Positions 45,912 through 53,480 of a DNA stretch of 64,000 bases are shown here, one piece after another; the first letter of the stretch is position 1; each line of letters starts with the position of its first letter. Location of the stretch: assembly GCA_028869255.1 (NCBI GenBank), contig CP110972.1, forward strand, positions 1,183,001-1,247,000, given 5' to 3'. Origin of the DNA: Pseudomonas poae (GTDB lineage: Bacteria > Pseudomonadota > Gammaproteobacteria > Pseudomonadales > Pseudomonadaceae). A program made the position numbers and the translations under genes. The notes beneath the pieces were generated by a model, which saw only the letters and a program-made list of their open reading frames with translations, made no database searches and was not told the origin of the DNA.

Positions 45912-45941
45912 CCCTAACGGGGAAGTGAGTCCCCGTCAGGG
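45912..45941 (-). promoter_or_regulatory. leader hairpin before the DUF3577 gene
   Basis: The best-formed of four related stems: CCCTAACGGGGA / TCCCCGTCAGGG with one mismatch and loop AGTGAG, 41 bases upstream of the start. Confidence 0.55.
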
Positions 45942-46070
45942 TGGGTAAGGTGAAGGCGAGCAATGAACGACTCGCTACCGGCAAGCCGATGACGATCAGA
46001 ACAATGCGTTAGGGGAATAGGGGAGCAGCAAAGAATATCTGCGGTGGTCATCCGCGCGCAGGGGGTAGTG

Positions 46071-46220
46071 GGCATTCATCACCGCTGAAGCGGTAACCGT
46101 GCAAGCTTCCGAACGCTGATTGCACTTGGGTAAACCACCACGAACGTGGCGTAGCCTTGAAGGTTCTGGCTACCTGGGCTGGGCTGCCAACGACAGCGAA
46201 CCACGCCCTTTGTATAAGCC
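46071..46220 (-). ncRNA. structured leader RNA, copy B (DUF3577-RNA-like)
   Basis: The counterpart of copy A (11735-11885), about 200 bases upstream of the DUF3577 start and in the same orientation relative to the gene. Blocks TTCATCACCGC, CCGAACGCT, GTAGCCTTGAAGG and CTGGCTACCTGGG are shared; several differences preserve possible pairing (CACCACGAACGTGG here against CATCACCGAAGTGACG in A). A frame that passes through here on the plus strand is not conserved in copy A. It lies in a 900-base gap without any gene I can support (45872-46773). Confidence 0.7.
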
Positions 46221-46509
46221 TGTCAAAGGGGAGCGTCAAGACGCTGCAACCTGATTTTTTACGGCCGGAATACGGTGGTGGTCACTGGACTGAAGAAAGT
46301 GAAGAGTGGGCCTGGCGGGGTGCCAGGCGAGGAAGAGAAAAGCCACCTTTGACGGTCTTACGCAGTCGACAAGCTCCTCGCAAAACTAGGTTTAACTGCG
46401 CCATGATTCGCCAACCGACCCTTGTCGTGGCCTGGATCGGAAGCTGCTGGCACGCATCCGCGCACAAAGGGTGCCCAGTGTTTCCCCGGTGGGCTCCGGG
46501 ACTGAATAC

Positions 46510-46574
46510 GATCACCGAAGCGGATGACCGCTATTGCCGGGCAGAGGCAACAGTGGTCATCCGCCACCGTGATC
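46510..46574. repeat. long imperfect hairpin
   Basis: Two 29-base arms (46510-46538 and 46546-46574) pair at 24 positions plus one wobble, around the seven-base loop GGGCAGA. The core GCGGATGACC / GGTCATCCGC is uninterrupted. No coding frame or transposase is associated. It may be part of a replication origin, a transfer site or an RNA element. Confidence 0.6.
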
Positions 46575-46620
46575 AGGTCGAGCACAAATCAGGAATGAAA
46601 TTCCGCAGAAGAGAAGGCTC

Positions 46621-46637
46621 CGAACTCTTAGAGTTCG
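46621..46637. promoter_or_regulatory. 17-base palindrome
   Basis: CGAACTCT, a central T, AGAGTTCG: a perfect inverted repeat 137 bases past the end of the XRE regulator gene. It may be an operator or a small hairpin; no T run follows. Confidence 0.35.
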
Positions 46638-46773
46638 ACCGAGCTGCCCGGAGCGAATCGGTCTTGGGTCGCCGTTGGCGGTGGTCCGAAGCTACTACAG
46701 CAGAGAGGGCAATACGGCGTCAAGCCAGTGAGCGCTCCTTCATAAGACGCTGCGTTGAGCGCGATGAAAGAGA

Positions 46774-47136
46774 TTACTTACTGCCAAGATGGGCAGCTAA
46801 TTGTTCGACGGTTGCCAAAATAAAGGCGCGGTCACTTTCCTTCAGACCACTCAGCAGAACCGCGATCATCTGGCTCTGGTCATTGGGACGATTGCTCGAC
46901 TCCGTCAGCAGTTCATCCATCCTGCAGTCGAAAATATCCGCTAACTGCATCAGCTTGACCACGGAAAGCTCCACCACTCCCCGCTCAAGGCGCGAAATGG
47001 CTTCGCTGCCAATCCCCATGCGTTCAGCCACCTCTTCCTGGGTCAGATTTCGCTGAGTGCGGTGCTTCGCGATCATGCGTCCGATTTGGGCTTGGGTTGG
47101 ATGTTTATGTGCCAAGTGATGAGTTCTCCAGTTCAA
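46774..47136 (-). CDS. XRE-family HTH regulator of the ICE
   Basis: 120 residues. The Cro/C1 helix-turn-helix is RTQRNLTQEEVAERMGIGSE with AISRLERG, and KLMQLADIFDCRMDELLTE follows. The C-terminal third (SQMIAVLLSGLKESDRAFIL, then VEQLAAHLG) is a helical extension. It is divergent from the small gene at 47325; the 190-base spacer holds repeated GGTTGAG boxes that could be its operators. Confidence 0.9.
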   Translation of the reverse strand: MNWRTHHLAHKHPTQAQIGRMIAKHRTQRNLTQEEVAERMGIGSEAISRLERGVVELSVVKLMQLADIFDCRMDELLTESSNRPNDQSQMIAVLLSGLKESDRAFILATVEQLAAHLGSK

Positions 47137-47198
47137 CCCGAATGGTTGAGCAAAGACCCGTTGACATGAACATCCTTAAAGGTTGAGTATCGACTCAA
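47132..47198. promoter_or_regulatory. operator-like boxes between divergent genes
   Basis: TTCAACC-CGAAT-GGTTGAG at 47132-47150 and GGTTGAGTATCGACTCAA at 47181-47198 are two inverted repeats built on the same half-site, 37 bases apart. They flank a TTGACA-like hexamer and overlap the first codons of the XRE gene, suiting autoregulation. Confidence 0.55.
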
Positions 47199-47324
47199 TA
47201 GGTTGCTATATTGACTTAAATAGCTGTGTGTCGCGACGTAGCTTCTATTCCTCCAGGAATCGGAGCCCGAAGTGACCTGTGATAATGAGCGGTCTGATAG
47301 GGCCAGACGGAGGAAAGGTTGAGC

Positions 47325-47582
47325 ATGGAAGAGCAGAGCGAGAACGTCATGGATCTGATCTGGGATCGAACATTGGAGCTATTCATCAAGATCCATGATT
47401 GTCCGGATAACCCCGAACACTTCGACAGCCTTGTTCATTGGCTCAACGAAAATCCTGCTCACCTTAAAGCGTTCAATGAACTGGGGCAGATATGGATTAC
47501 GACGGGCATCGTCTTGGCGCGCGAGATCGGGCAGCCCCTGGTCGACCTGGAGAAGGATCAGATGCCATTGATGGTGCACTGA
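47325..47582 (+). CDS. hypothetical protein with FecR-N/DUF4880-like segment
   Basis: 85 residues from the ATG at 47325, AGGAAAGG six bases upstream. The segment FDSLVHWLNENPAHLKAFNE resembles the N-terminal helix pattern of FecR-type anti-sigma factors (DUF4880), but the rest of FecR is missing. It is divergent from the XRE regulator and convergent with topB, which ends 40 bases away. The role is unknown. Confidence 0.6.
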   Translation: MEEQSENVMDLIWDRTLELFIKIHDCPDNPEHFDSLVHWLNENPAHLKAFNELGQIWITTGIVLAREIGQPLVDLEKDQMPLMVH

Positions 47583-47621
47583 GCAGTACATTCCAACGCT
47601 TCTGTTGATCGCCAACGCATG

Positions 47622-49589
47622 TCAGTGAGGACGCGAATTTTTTCTGATAGGCACAGTACCTTTGCAGGCTGGGTATTGGGAGCACGACCAAAATGGCCCT
47701 GATTTCCCCTTTCGTCTGAGTGTTGAGGCATTGCATATGGGGCAGGCTGGACCGGCTTCGACAGGTACCGCCAACGTGAGCGCTGCGCAGTGTTCGACCA
47801 ATTGCGTAATCCAACTCGCTTGCTTGGCGACGAACGCATCCAGAGACAGGCGTCCCGCTTCAATTTCGTCCAGGGCCTGTTCCCAGATCGCGGTCATACC
47901 CGGATCTGCGATTGCAGCGGGAACCGCTTCAATCAGCGTATGGGCCGCAGCGGAGGCCATTAAGGTGCGTTTTTTCTTAAGTAAATAACCGCGATCAATC
48001 AACCCCTTAATGATGCCGGCTCGCGTGGCTTCGGTACCGATCCCGGTGGTGTCCCGAAGTTTCTGCTTCAGGCGTGGGTCGTTGATCAGCTTGGCCACAT
48101 TCTTCATCGCCTTGATTAGATCGCCCTCGGTGAGCGGTTTAGGAGCGGCGGTGCGCAGTGACTTGAGTTCAACATCGTCCACTGTGCACTGCGTACCCTG
48201 TTGTAGGACGGGCAATACTTGGGATTTTTGTCTAGGCTCATCGACCTCGGTGTTGTCGGAGAGCAAGTCTTTCCAGCCCTGTACCAGGATCTGCTTGCCG
48301 ACAGCAGTCAAACGTTCTTCGCCGCACTCCAGCTCGACCTCGGTTCGATCAAACTCATGGTGCGGAAGAAATTGCGCTAGGTAGTGGCTACGAATCAGTT
48401 CGTAGACTTGGCGTTCTTGTTCGGACATCCGCGCAAGATTCGCCGGCTCGGTGGTGGGGATGATGCCGTGGTGCGCGGAGACCTTGGTATCGCTCCATAC
48501 GCGGGAGTGCTGTGATTGGTCGAGTCTCCCGAGTGCGGTTTGCAGCGCGGGATCTGTTTTGAGCAGGGCATCCAATACCGCGGGTACCTCGTTGAACATA
48601 CTCTCAGGCAAATAGCGGCAATCGCTGCGCGGGTAGGTGGTGGCTTTGTGGGTTTCATAAAGGGCTTGCGCGACGTTCAGAGTTTCCTGAACGCCGAGTC
48701 CTAGCTTGCGCGAGCAGACTTCTTGCAATGTGCTCAGGTCAAAGGGCAGAGGCGGCGCTTCGCGGAAATGCTCAGTCTGCAGCGAGAATACTGTGGCGGT
48801 CTTACCGTGAGAAATTGCTTGGGCTGCTTGACGGGCAACCGCATGTTGCAGGCAACGACCTGCCTCATCTCGACTTGAGCTGGGTGGTTGCCACGAGGCG
48901 ATGAATGGTTGACCCATTGCGGACAATTGCACATCCACGTCCCAGTAGGGCTCCGAGACGAAGCTGGCAATCGCTCGATCCCGATCGACCACTAAACGTA
49001 AAGTGGGTGTTTGGACACGTCCCACCGACAATACGCCGTCGTAGCCCGCCCGTCGCCCAAGGAGAGTAAACAAGCGACTCAGGTTCATGCCGATCAGCCA
49101 GTCCGCCCGGCTGCGAGCGAGGGCTGAATGATAGAGCAGATACGTCTCCTGGCCGGACTTCAGTGAGGACAATGCTTTGCGAATCGAGGCCTCGTTGAGT
49201 GCAGATAGCCAGAGGCGCTGGACGGGGCCCCGATACTTGCAAAGCTCCAGTAACTCGCGGGCAATCATTTCACCCTCGCGGTCGGCGTCGGTCGCGATTA
49301 CGACGGCGGATGCTTTACTGAGCAGACGTTTGATGACTTTGAATTGTGCGGCAGTTTTGGGTTTGACCTCGGCCTTCCACTGCTCGGGAATGATCGGTAA
49401 TTGATCCAACGACCAGGACTTGTACTGGGCACCATAAGCCTCAGGTGGAGCTGTCTCCAGCAGATGGCCGATACACCAGGTGACGGTTGAGTCGATGCCG
49501 ATCAGGCAACCCTCATCGCGTCGGGTGGCTCCAAGAACCTTGGCGATGTCACGACCTTGGGAAGGTTTTTCGCAGAGGAAGAGACGCAT
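47622..49589 (-). CDS. topB: DNA topoisomerase III (TopB) of the ICE
   Basis: 655 residues. TOPRIM parts are LCEKPSQGRDIAKVLG at the N-terminus and VIATDADREGEMIAREL (~94). The active-site tyrosine is in TTYPRSDCRYLPE (~318), where housekeeping enzymes have YPRTDS. A C-terminal zinc ribbon is present (CPICNASTLRRKGKSGPFWS, CSQYPACKG). ICE-borne TopB relaxes or decatenates DNA during replication and transfer. It belongs to the group with SSB, DUF3158 and PFL_4669. Confidence 0.95.
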   Translation of the reverse strand: MRLFLCEKPSQGRDIAKVLGATRRDEGCLIGIDSTVTWCIGHLLETAPPEAYGAQYKSWSLDQLPIIPEQWKAEVKPKTAAQFKVIKRLLSKASAVVIATDADREGEMIARELLELCKYRGPVQRLWLSALNEASIRKALSSLKSGQETYLLYHSALARSRADWLIGMNLSRLFTLLGRRAGYDGVLSVGRVQTPTLRLVVDRDRAIASFVSEPYWDVDVQLSAMGQPFIASWQPPSSSRDEAGRCLQHAVARQAAQAISHGKTATVFSLQTEHFREAPPLPFDLSTLQEVCSRKLGLGVQETLNVAQALYETHKATTYPRSDCRYLPESMFNEVPAVLDALLKTDPALQTALGRLDQSQHSRVWSDTKVSAHHGIIPTTEPANLARMSEQERQVYELIRSHYLAQFLPHHEFDRTEVELECGEERLTAVGKQILVQGWKDLLSDNTEVDEPRQKSQVLPVLQQGTQCTVDDVELKSLRTAAPKPLTEGDLIKAMKNVAKLINDPRLKQKLRDTTGIGTEATRAGIIKGLIDRGYLLKKKRTLMASAAAHTLIEAVPAAIADPGMTAIWEQALDEIEAGRLSLDAFVAKQASWITQLVEHCAALTLAVPVEAGPACPICNASTLRRKGKSGPFWSCSQYPACKGTVPIRKNSRPH

Positions 49590-49645
49590 AGAACTGCTCC
49601 GGATTGAGGTCGGAGCAGCGTTGTAGGAAACGGCCTTTGCGAGAT

Positions 49646-49674
49646 ATGAGAAACCTGAATGGCAGGTTCCTCAT
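49646..49674 (-). terminator. hairpin between ssb and topB
   Basis: Twelve-base arms ATGAGaAACCTG / CAGGTTcCTCAT with one mismatch and a five-base loop, in the 214-base spacer. No T run follows, so it may be regulatory rather than a terminator. Confidence 0.45.
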
Positions 49675-49803
49675 ATTAGCCGGTGAGAGCAGCCGTGAAT
49701 GGGCCAAGGCTGCAACCTCGTAGCAGTGTGGTACTTCACGAGCGGCGAGTAATGACAGGCCAATAACTTCGCGCGAAGACGCAATTTTTATGCCTGAAGT
49801 TTG

Positions 49804-50259
49804 TCAGTCCGTAGGTGGTTGCCCTCTGCGCTTCTTAGGTTTCGACGCAGGTGAACCGGACGGCTCTGTATTTTGAGAGGCCGCCGGTTCACTGGTGCGT
49901 TCCCGCATGGCCACGATGTTCACCCGGTGGGGCAGGATGCCCACGCGACGGGCCTCGATCTTGAAGGTCACTCGAGCATTGTCTTCGCTGTCCTCCCACT
50001 CATCGCGCACGGTGCGGCCTTCGACCAAGACACGCATACCTTTCTGATATAGCGTGCTCCAGTGTTCGGCCTCGCGGTGCCAAAGCTCAACCGGTGCCCA
50101 ATAGCCGCCTCGATCTTCATAGCTGCCCTCGCGTGGCACGGGGTTGTCAAAGTACACATTCAGCCGCAGCAAACGCCGCGGCTCGTCATTGCCTGACGGG
50201 AACTCCTGAAACTCTGGCGCACTGCCGATATTGCCTTCGCCGACAAAAAAAGTGCTCAT
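49804..50259 (-). CDS. ssb: single-stranded DNA-binding protein (SSB) of the ICE
   Basis: 151 residues from the ATG at 50259 (MSTFFVGEGNIGSAPEFQEF). The OB-fold region follows (LLRLNVYFDNPVPREGSYED; VELWHREAEHWSTLYQKGMR; VLVEGRTVRDEWEDSEDNAR). The C-terminus is basic and proline-rich (PSGSPASKPKKRRG) and lacks the acidic tip of housekeeping SSB. ICE SSBs support replication of the excised form. The start overlaps DUF3158 by four bases; the open frame extends to 50394. Confidence 0.88.
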   Translation of the reverse strand: MSTFFVGEGNIGSAPEFQEFPSGNDEPRRLLRLNVYFDNPVPREGSYEDRGGYWAPVELWHREAEHWSTLYQKGMRVLVEGRTVRDEWEDSEDNARVTFKIEARRVGILPHRVNIVAMRERTSEPAASQNTEPSGSPASKPKKRRGQPPTD

Positions 50260-50774
50260 TGTGATATCTCCGCTGCTGGTGTGAACGGGCGCAGCAGCTG
50301 TTCTGCGCTGGCCATTTTGATCGCGCAGGTGGAGGCCTGGCGGTAAAGCGAATGCACCACGCTCATCTGCAGGTTCAGTGCAATGCGGTTGCATTCGAAA
50401 CGGTGCAATCCCTCGTGTACGGTCAGCGGCAGGACTTTGTTGCCCACCTGGCGTTCCCAGACTGCAACCCCCATGCGGGCGAAGTCACGGGTGCGCCAAC
50501 GCAAAAAGGTGCTGCCAGCGTTGGTGTTCTGCAGCACCAATCGAATATCCAGCAGTGAGTAAGGGGGCTGTCCGGCCTGCTGTACCACAGCCTCCATCAG
50601 GTGACATAACTGCGCCTCGATTTCCCTCGCCACCTGCGCCAGGTACTCCAACTCCCCCTTACCCTTAAAAGGTTTTAAAAGGCCTTTTAGGGAGGCTGCG
50701 TGTTCGAGTTGTCGATAGGCATCCGGCGTCAACGTTTCGAAGTGGGGTGCTTGGGCGGGGATTATCGGATTCAT
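50256..50774 (-). CDS. DUF3158 family ICE protein
   Basis: 172 residues. Blocks LKGLLKPFKGKGELEYLAQV and FLRWRTRDFARMGVAVWERQ suit DUF3158, a family confined to these ICE replication modules. It has no known function. It overlaps PFL_4669 and ssb by four bases at either end. Confidence 0.82.
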   Translation of the reverse strand: MNPIIPAQAPHFETLTPDAYRQLEHAASLKGLLKPFKGKGELEYLAQVAREIEAQLCHLMEAVVQQAGQPPYSLLDIRLVLQNTNAGSTFLRWRTRDFARMGVAVWERQVGNKVLPLTVHEGLHRFECNRIALNLQMSVVHSLYRQASTCAIKMASAEQLLRPFTPAAEISQ

Positions 50775-51526
50775 GCTTCGTCCTCCGGCTCATTCGCAAT
50801 TGCAGATGGCTCTCCCGCTTCCTCTGCCAATGCGTCTGCGTCGTCCACTGGCACAACACCACGGCGAATGATTGGCGGCGCGAACTGGGAGCGGCGATGT
50901 CCCTCAAGGATGTCCATCGGAGGCAAGCCCATTTTCTCGATAGCCGCAATGGCACGGGCGTTGTTCGCCGCCATGTCATCACGCGTGACGCCGGCATGTC
51001 GGTAGCGCTGTGCCTGACCAAACAGACTGCGCAGCAAATGGGCGCCGTCGTCGATCCAGGCTTCCATGTCGGTGCGGCCGATCAAGGCGGTGTGATGGGC
51101 CAATAGGGTCCGACGCACTAGAGTGTCGTAGTCGGTCAGCAGGTAGACCGCCAGAAAACCCAGCTGGCTGCCGATGTACAACGGCAAGGTGACCGGGTGG
51201 ATGTTGAGGTTATCGCCCATGTCGATTTGTGTCGGCAGATCCTGTCTGATCCGATCCAATTGTTGGGTCAGTTCCATCATCCCAGCCTTGGCCTGCATCA
51301 GTTTTTCTTCGAGTTGCACGATGGCCCAGTCAGCATAGGGATCGTCCTGGGCCGCGGTTTGCTTGATCAGGTTGGTGACACTGATGTAACCGGCCATACC
51401 CATGATCGAGTGGACGCCTTCGCGTGCGGCTCGACCTTGCCAGATACGGGCTGCATGGTGGGTATGCAGGGTCAGGGTGATGCTGCTGCGCAATGAACCC
51501 AGATTGAGTTGATAGTGATCGGCCAT
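50771..51526 (-). CDS. PFL_4669 family ICE protein (TIGR03761)
   Basis: 251 residues. The N-terminus (LNLGSLRSSITLTLHTHHAA, IWQGR) and later YADWAIVQLEEKLMQAKAGM and HPVTLPLYIGSQLGFLAVYL are typical of the family. A low-complexity acidic tail ends the protein. Its function is unknown, but it always accompanies TopB and SSB in these elements. Confidence 0.9.
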   Translation of the reverse strand: MADHYQLNLGSLRSSITLTLHTHHAARIWQGRAAREGVHSIMGMAGYISVTNLIKQTAAQDDPYADWAIVQLEEKLMQAKAGMMELTQQLDRIRQDLPTQIDMGDNLNIHPVTLPLYIGSQLGFLAVYLLTDYDTLVRRTLLAHHTALIGRTDMEAWIDDGAHLLRSLFGQAQRYRHAGVTRDDMAANNARAIAAIEKMGLPPMDILEGHRRSQFAPPIIRRGVVPVDDADALAEEAGEPSAIANEPEDEA

Positions 51527-51747
51527 GGTGTTGTCCTCGCATTTGCTTGGACGGGACGTTGCGACAGATGAGGGTCAAGGGCAGCCAAAAAGCTGAACGC
51601 GGTCTGTTCGGTTTGATGAAAAAAGAGAAAATACATAACGTCTACGTTTAGTTGAGGACGTACCTTTGTTCCTCTAAAAGCTCCATGGCAAGGTCCGACA
51701 TTTCCGTAGACTGGAGCTCTATGGATTTGATGCCACTGGCATCAACT

Positions 51748-52935
51748 CTATTGAGTTCCACCGCGTCCACGCAGTTGGCGCAGCTCATTCAGACACGCTT
51801 GGGCGAGGGCTGATGCGGGGTCGCCCTTTTTCCGAGTCGGCCGCGAGGGAGCGGGTGGGGGGGGCTCTGCGACGGGTGACGGTTCGGCCTGACTTGCCCA
51901 AGGACGAAAGTCGCCTTTCAGCGCACGCTGGATCAGGCCCATTAGATAGGCCGCTGGCTTGCGTATACCACCGGCCGCACAGCGTGCCCCCGCTTCGTTA
52001 AGCACCGCCTGCTGATCCGCTGGGTTGAGCTTGTTCAGCGCCACGCCGATGGCCTGACGTTCGCTTGGGTTCAGGCGCAGCGAAGTGGGCCAGTGCAGGT
52101 TATCCACAGTAGAGGTCGCGCGCGGTACTGTACATTTACTTTCTTTTAATACAGTACAAGCAGCGTTCGGATTCCGAACGGTGCTGGAAACGTTAGGATT
52201 CGAGCCTGATTCGGAATCCGAACGAGGGCCTGCACGATTCCGAACGCGGTGATCTTCCCCATGTTCGGAATCGTGGAATGCATCACCGGGTGGCTGATCC
52301 AAGCCTTGCTGCGCCCACTGTTCGCCCCAACAGTCCAGCCGCGTCGGTAACCGACCCTGATCGAGATTCGTGTCCTGTCGGACCTCCTCCACAATGTGTT
52401 GAGCGACAATCCGCACGGCCTTCGTCGCATGACCGAGGGCATGTCCGACCAGTTCTAGGTAATCCTGATCGAGCTCCATGGCTTCGGCGGGGGTTAACGG
52501 CTCATCGTGCAGAACGTACAAAGAACCTTGTAGCTGCCCGCTGATTTGATCGCGACCGCGGCTCACCAAACTGAGCCAGCGAGTGAGCCTAAGCATAGTC
52601 AATACGCGTGCAATGGTTTCACGCGAGGCTGACGCACCGTAAGGTACGCTCGAGAGGTAAGGCTGCAAATCCTCATAGCGCGGCGTGACCACGCCCTGGC
52701 CTTGCAGCATGAGCCGAAATACCTGCCAGGCATTTCGCTCCAATGGCGTCAGCCGATTATCCAACAGCAGCCGACGTGGCACGACTTCGTGTGATTGGCC
52801 ACTATACAGAAAGCCAGCCTGTAGAGCCTGGTTGGAGGGCTGTTCAGTGGTAGGGTGTGCTGGCCAGCGCTCATGCAGCTGCTGTGTGCATTGCTGCAGG
52901 ACACGTTGCCAGCGACTGGCAGGAACAGCATTCAT
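51748..52935 (-). CDS. STY4528 family pathogenicity-island replication protein
   Basis: 395 residues from the ATG at 52935, which overlaps the DUF2857 stop (ATGA); an in-frame ATG at 52968 exists. The winged-helix-like region VPRRLLLDNRLTPLERNAWQ, with VLTMLRLTRWLSLVSRGRDQ, is typical of STY4528 proteins, thought to be replication initiators. The middle part is low in complexity and the C-terminus has a repeated proline-rich segment (PPPPAPSRPTRKKGD). Confidence 0.88.
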   Translation of the reverse strand: MNAVPASRWQRVLQQCTQQLHERWPAHPTTEQPSNQALQAGFLYSGQSHEVVPRRLLLDNRLTPLERNAWQVFRLMLQGQGVVTPRYEDLQPYLSSVPYGASASRETIARVLTMLRLTRWLSLVSRGRDQISGQLQGSLYVLHDEPLTPAEAMELDQDYLELVGHALGHATKAVRIVAQHIVEEVRQDTNLDQGRLPTRLDCWGEQWAQQGLDQPPGDAFHDSEHGEDHRVRNRAGPRSDSESGSNPNVSSTVRNPNAACTVLKESKCTVPRATSTVDNLHWPTSLRLNPSERQAIGVALNKLNPADQQAVLNEAGARCAAGGIRKPAAYLMGLIQRALKGDFRPWASQAEPSPVAEPPPPAPSRPTRKKGDPASALAQACLNELRQLRGRGGTQ

Positions 52936-53480
52936 ATTTTGTTGCTGTACTGGTCGATTTGCTGCCAAACGATGGTCAAGCTGATCTTCTGTTCTTCGGC
53001 AAGCATCATCATGGCGTCGAGTTTATCCTCGGTGCCGTCCTCTGTTCGTACTTGGCACCAACGTTGCCACAACGCATGCTCCTGCGCTTCGCTCAAATGT
53101 TGTGGGCGGCCTTTACGGGTTTCTATCTTGAGTAGACGCCGGCGCATGGCTGTTTCCGAATGCGCCAAGCCAAAACACTGGTACATGATGGTGCTGCTGG
53201 CGCCGAGCTTGAGTGCTCGGTTGATCAACCGTTCGTTCTGTTCATCACGTTCAGCTTGTTCTATCAAACGATGCAGCACCGGCGAGTCAATCTTGACTTC
53301 AAGCCAAGGGACAGTGGCGTGGGCCAGGCGCGATAGCGTGGTCGGTGGTAAGGATTGCAGCACGAAGATGTCATCCTCACTCAGTCCAAGTGCCTTGCAG
53401 CGTTGCAGGTTGCCCAGGCGCAGTTCGTGCAGTACCTGGGTTAGCATGGCTTGATTGAGCATATTGAAGGACAAGTTCAT
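52932..53480 (-). CDS. DUF2857 family protein (STY4526-like)
   Basis: 182 residues. MLNQAMLTQVLHELRLGNLQ and the later LINRALKLGASSTIMYQCFG with AHSETAMRRRLLKI suit DUF2857, the regulator-like partner of STY4528. The central part looks like a helix-turn-helix, so it may control flagellar or ICE genes as suggested for FlhC-like members. It overlaps ParB by four bases. Confidence 0.85.
   Translation of the reverse strand: MNLSFNMLNQAMLTQVLHELRLGNLQRCKALGLSEDDIFVLQSLPPTTLSRLAHATVPWLEVKIDSPVLHRLIEQAERDEQNERLINRALKLGASSTIMYQCFGLAHSETAMRRRLLKIETRKGRPQHLSEAQEHALWQRWCQVRTEDGTEDKLDAMMMLAEEQKISLTIVWQQIDQYSNKI

Noticed and set aside
46157..47056. 299-residue plus-strand frame
   Set aside because: It crosses the structured RNA, the long hairpin and most of the XRE gene in reverse; its composition (many W, R, S) is not protein-like and copy A of the RNA does not keep the frame.
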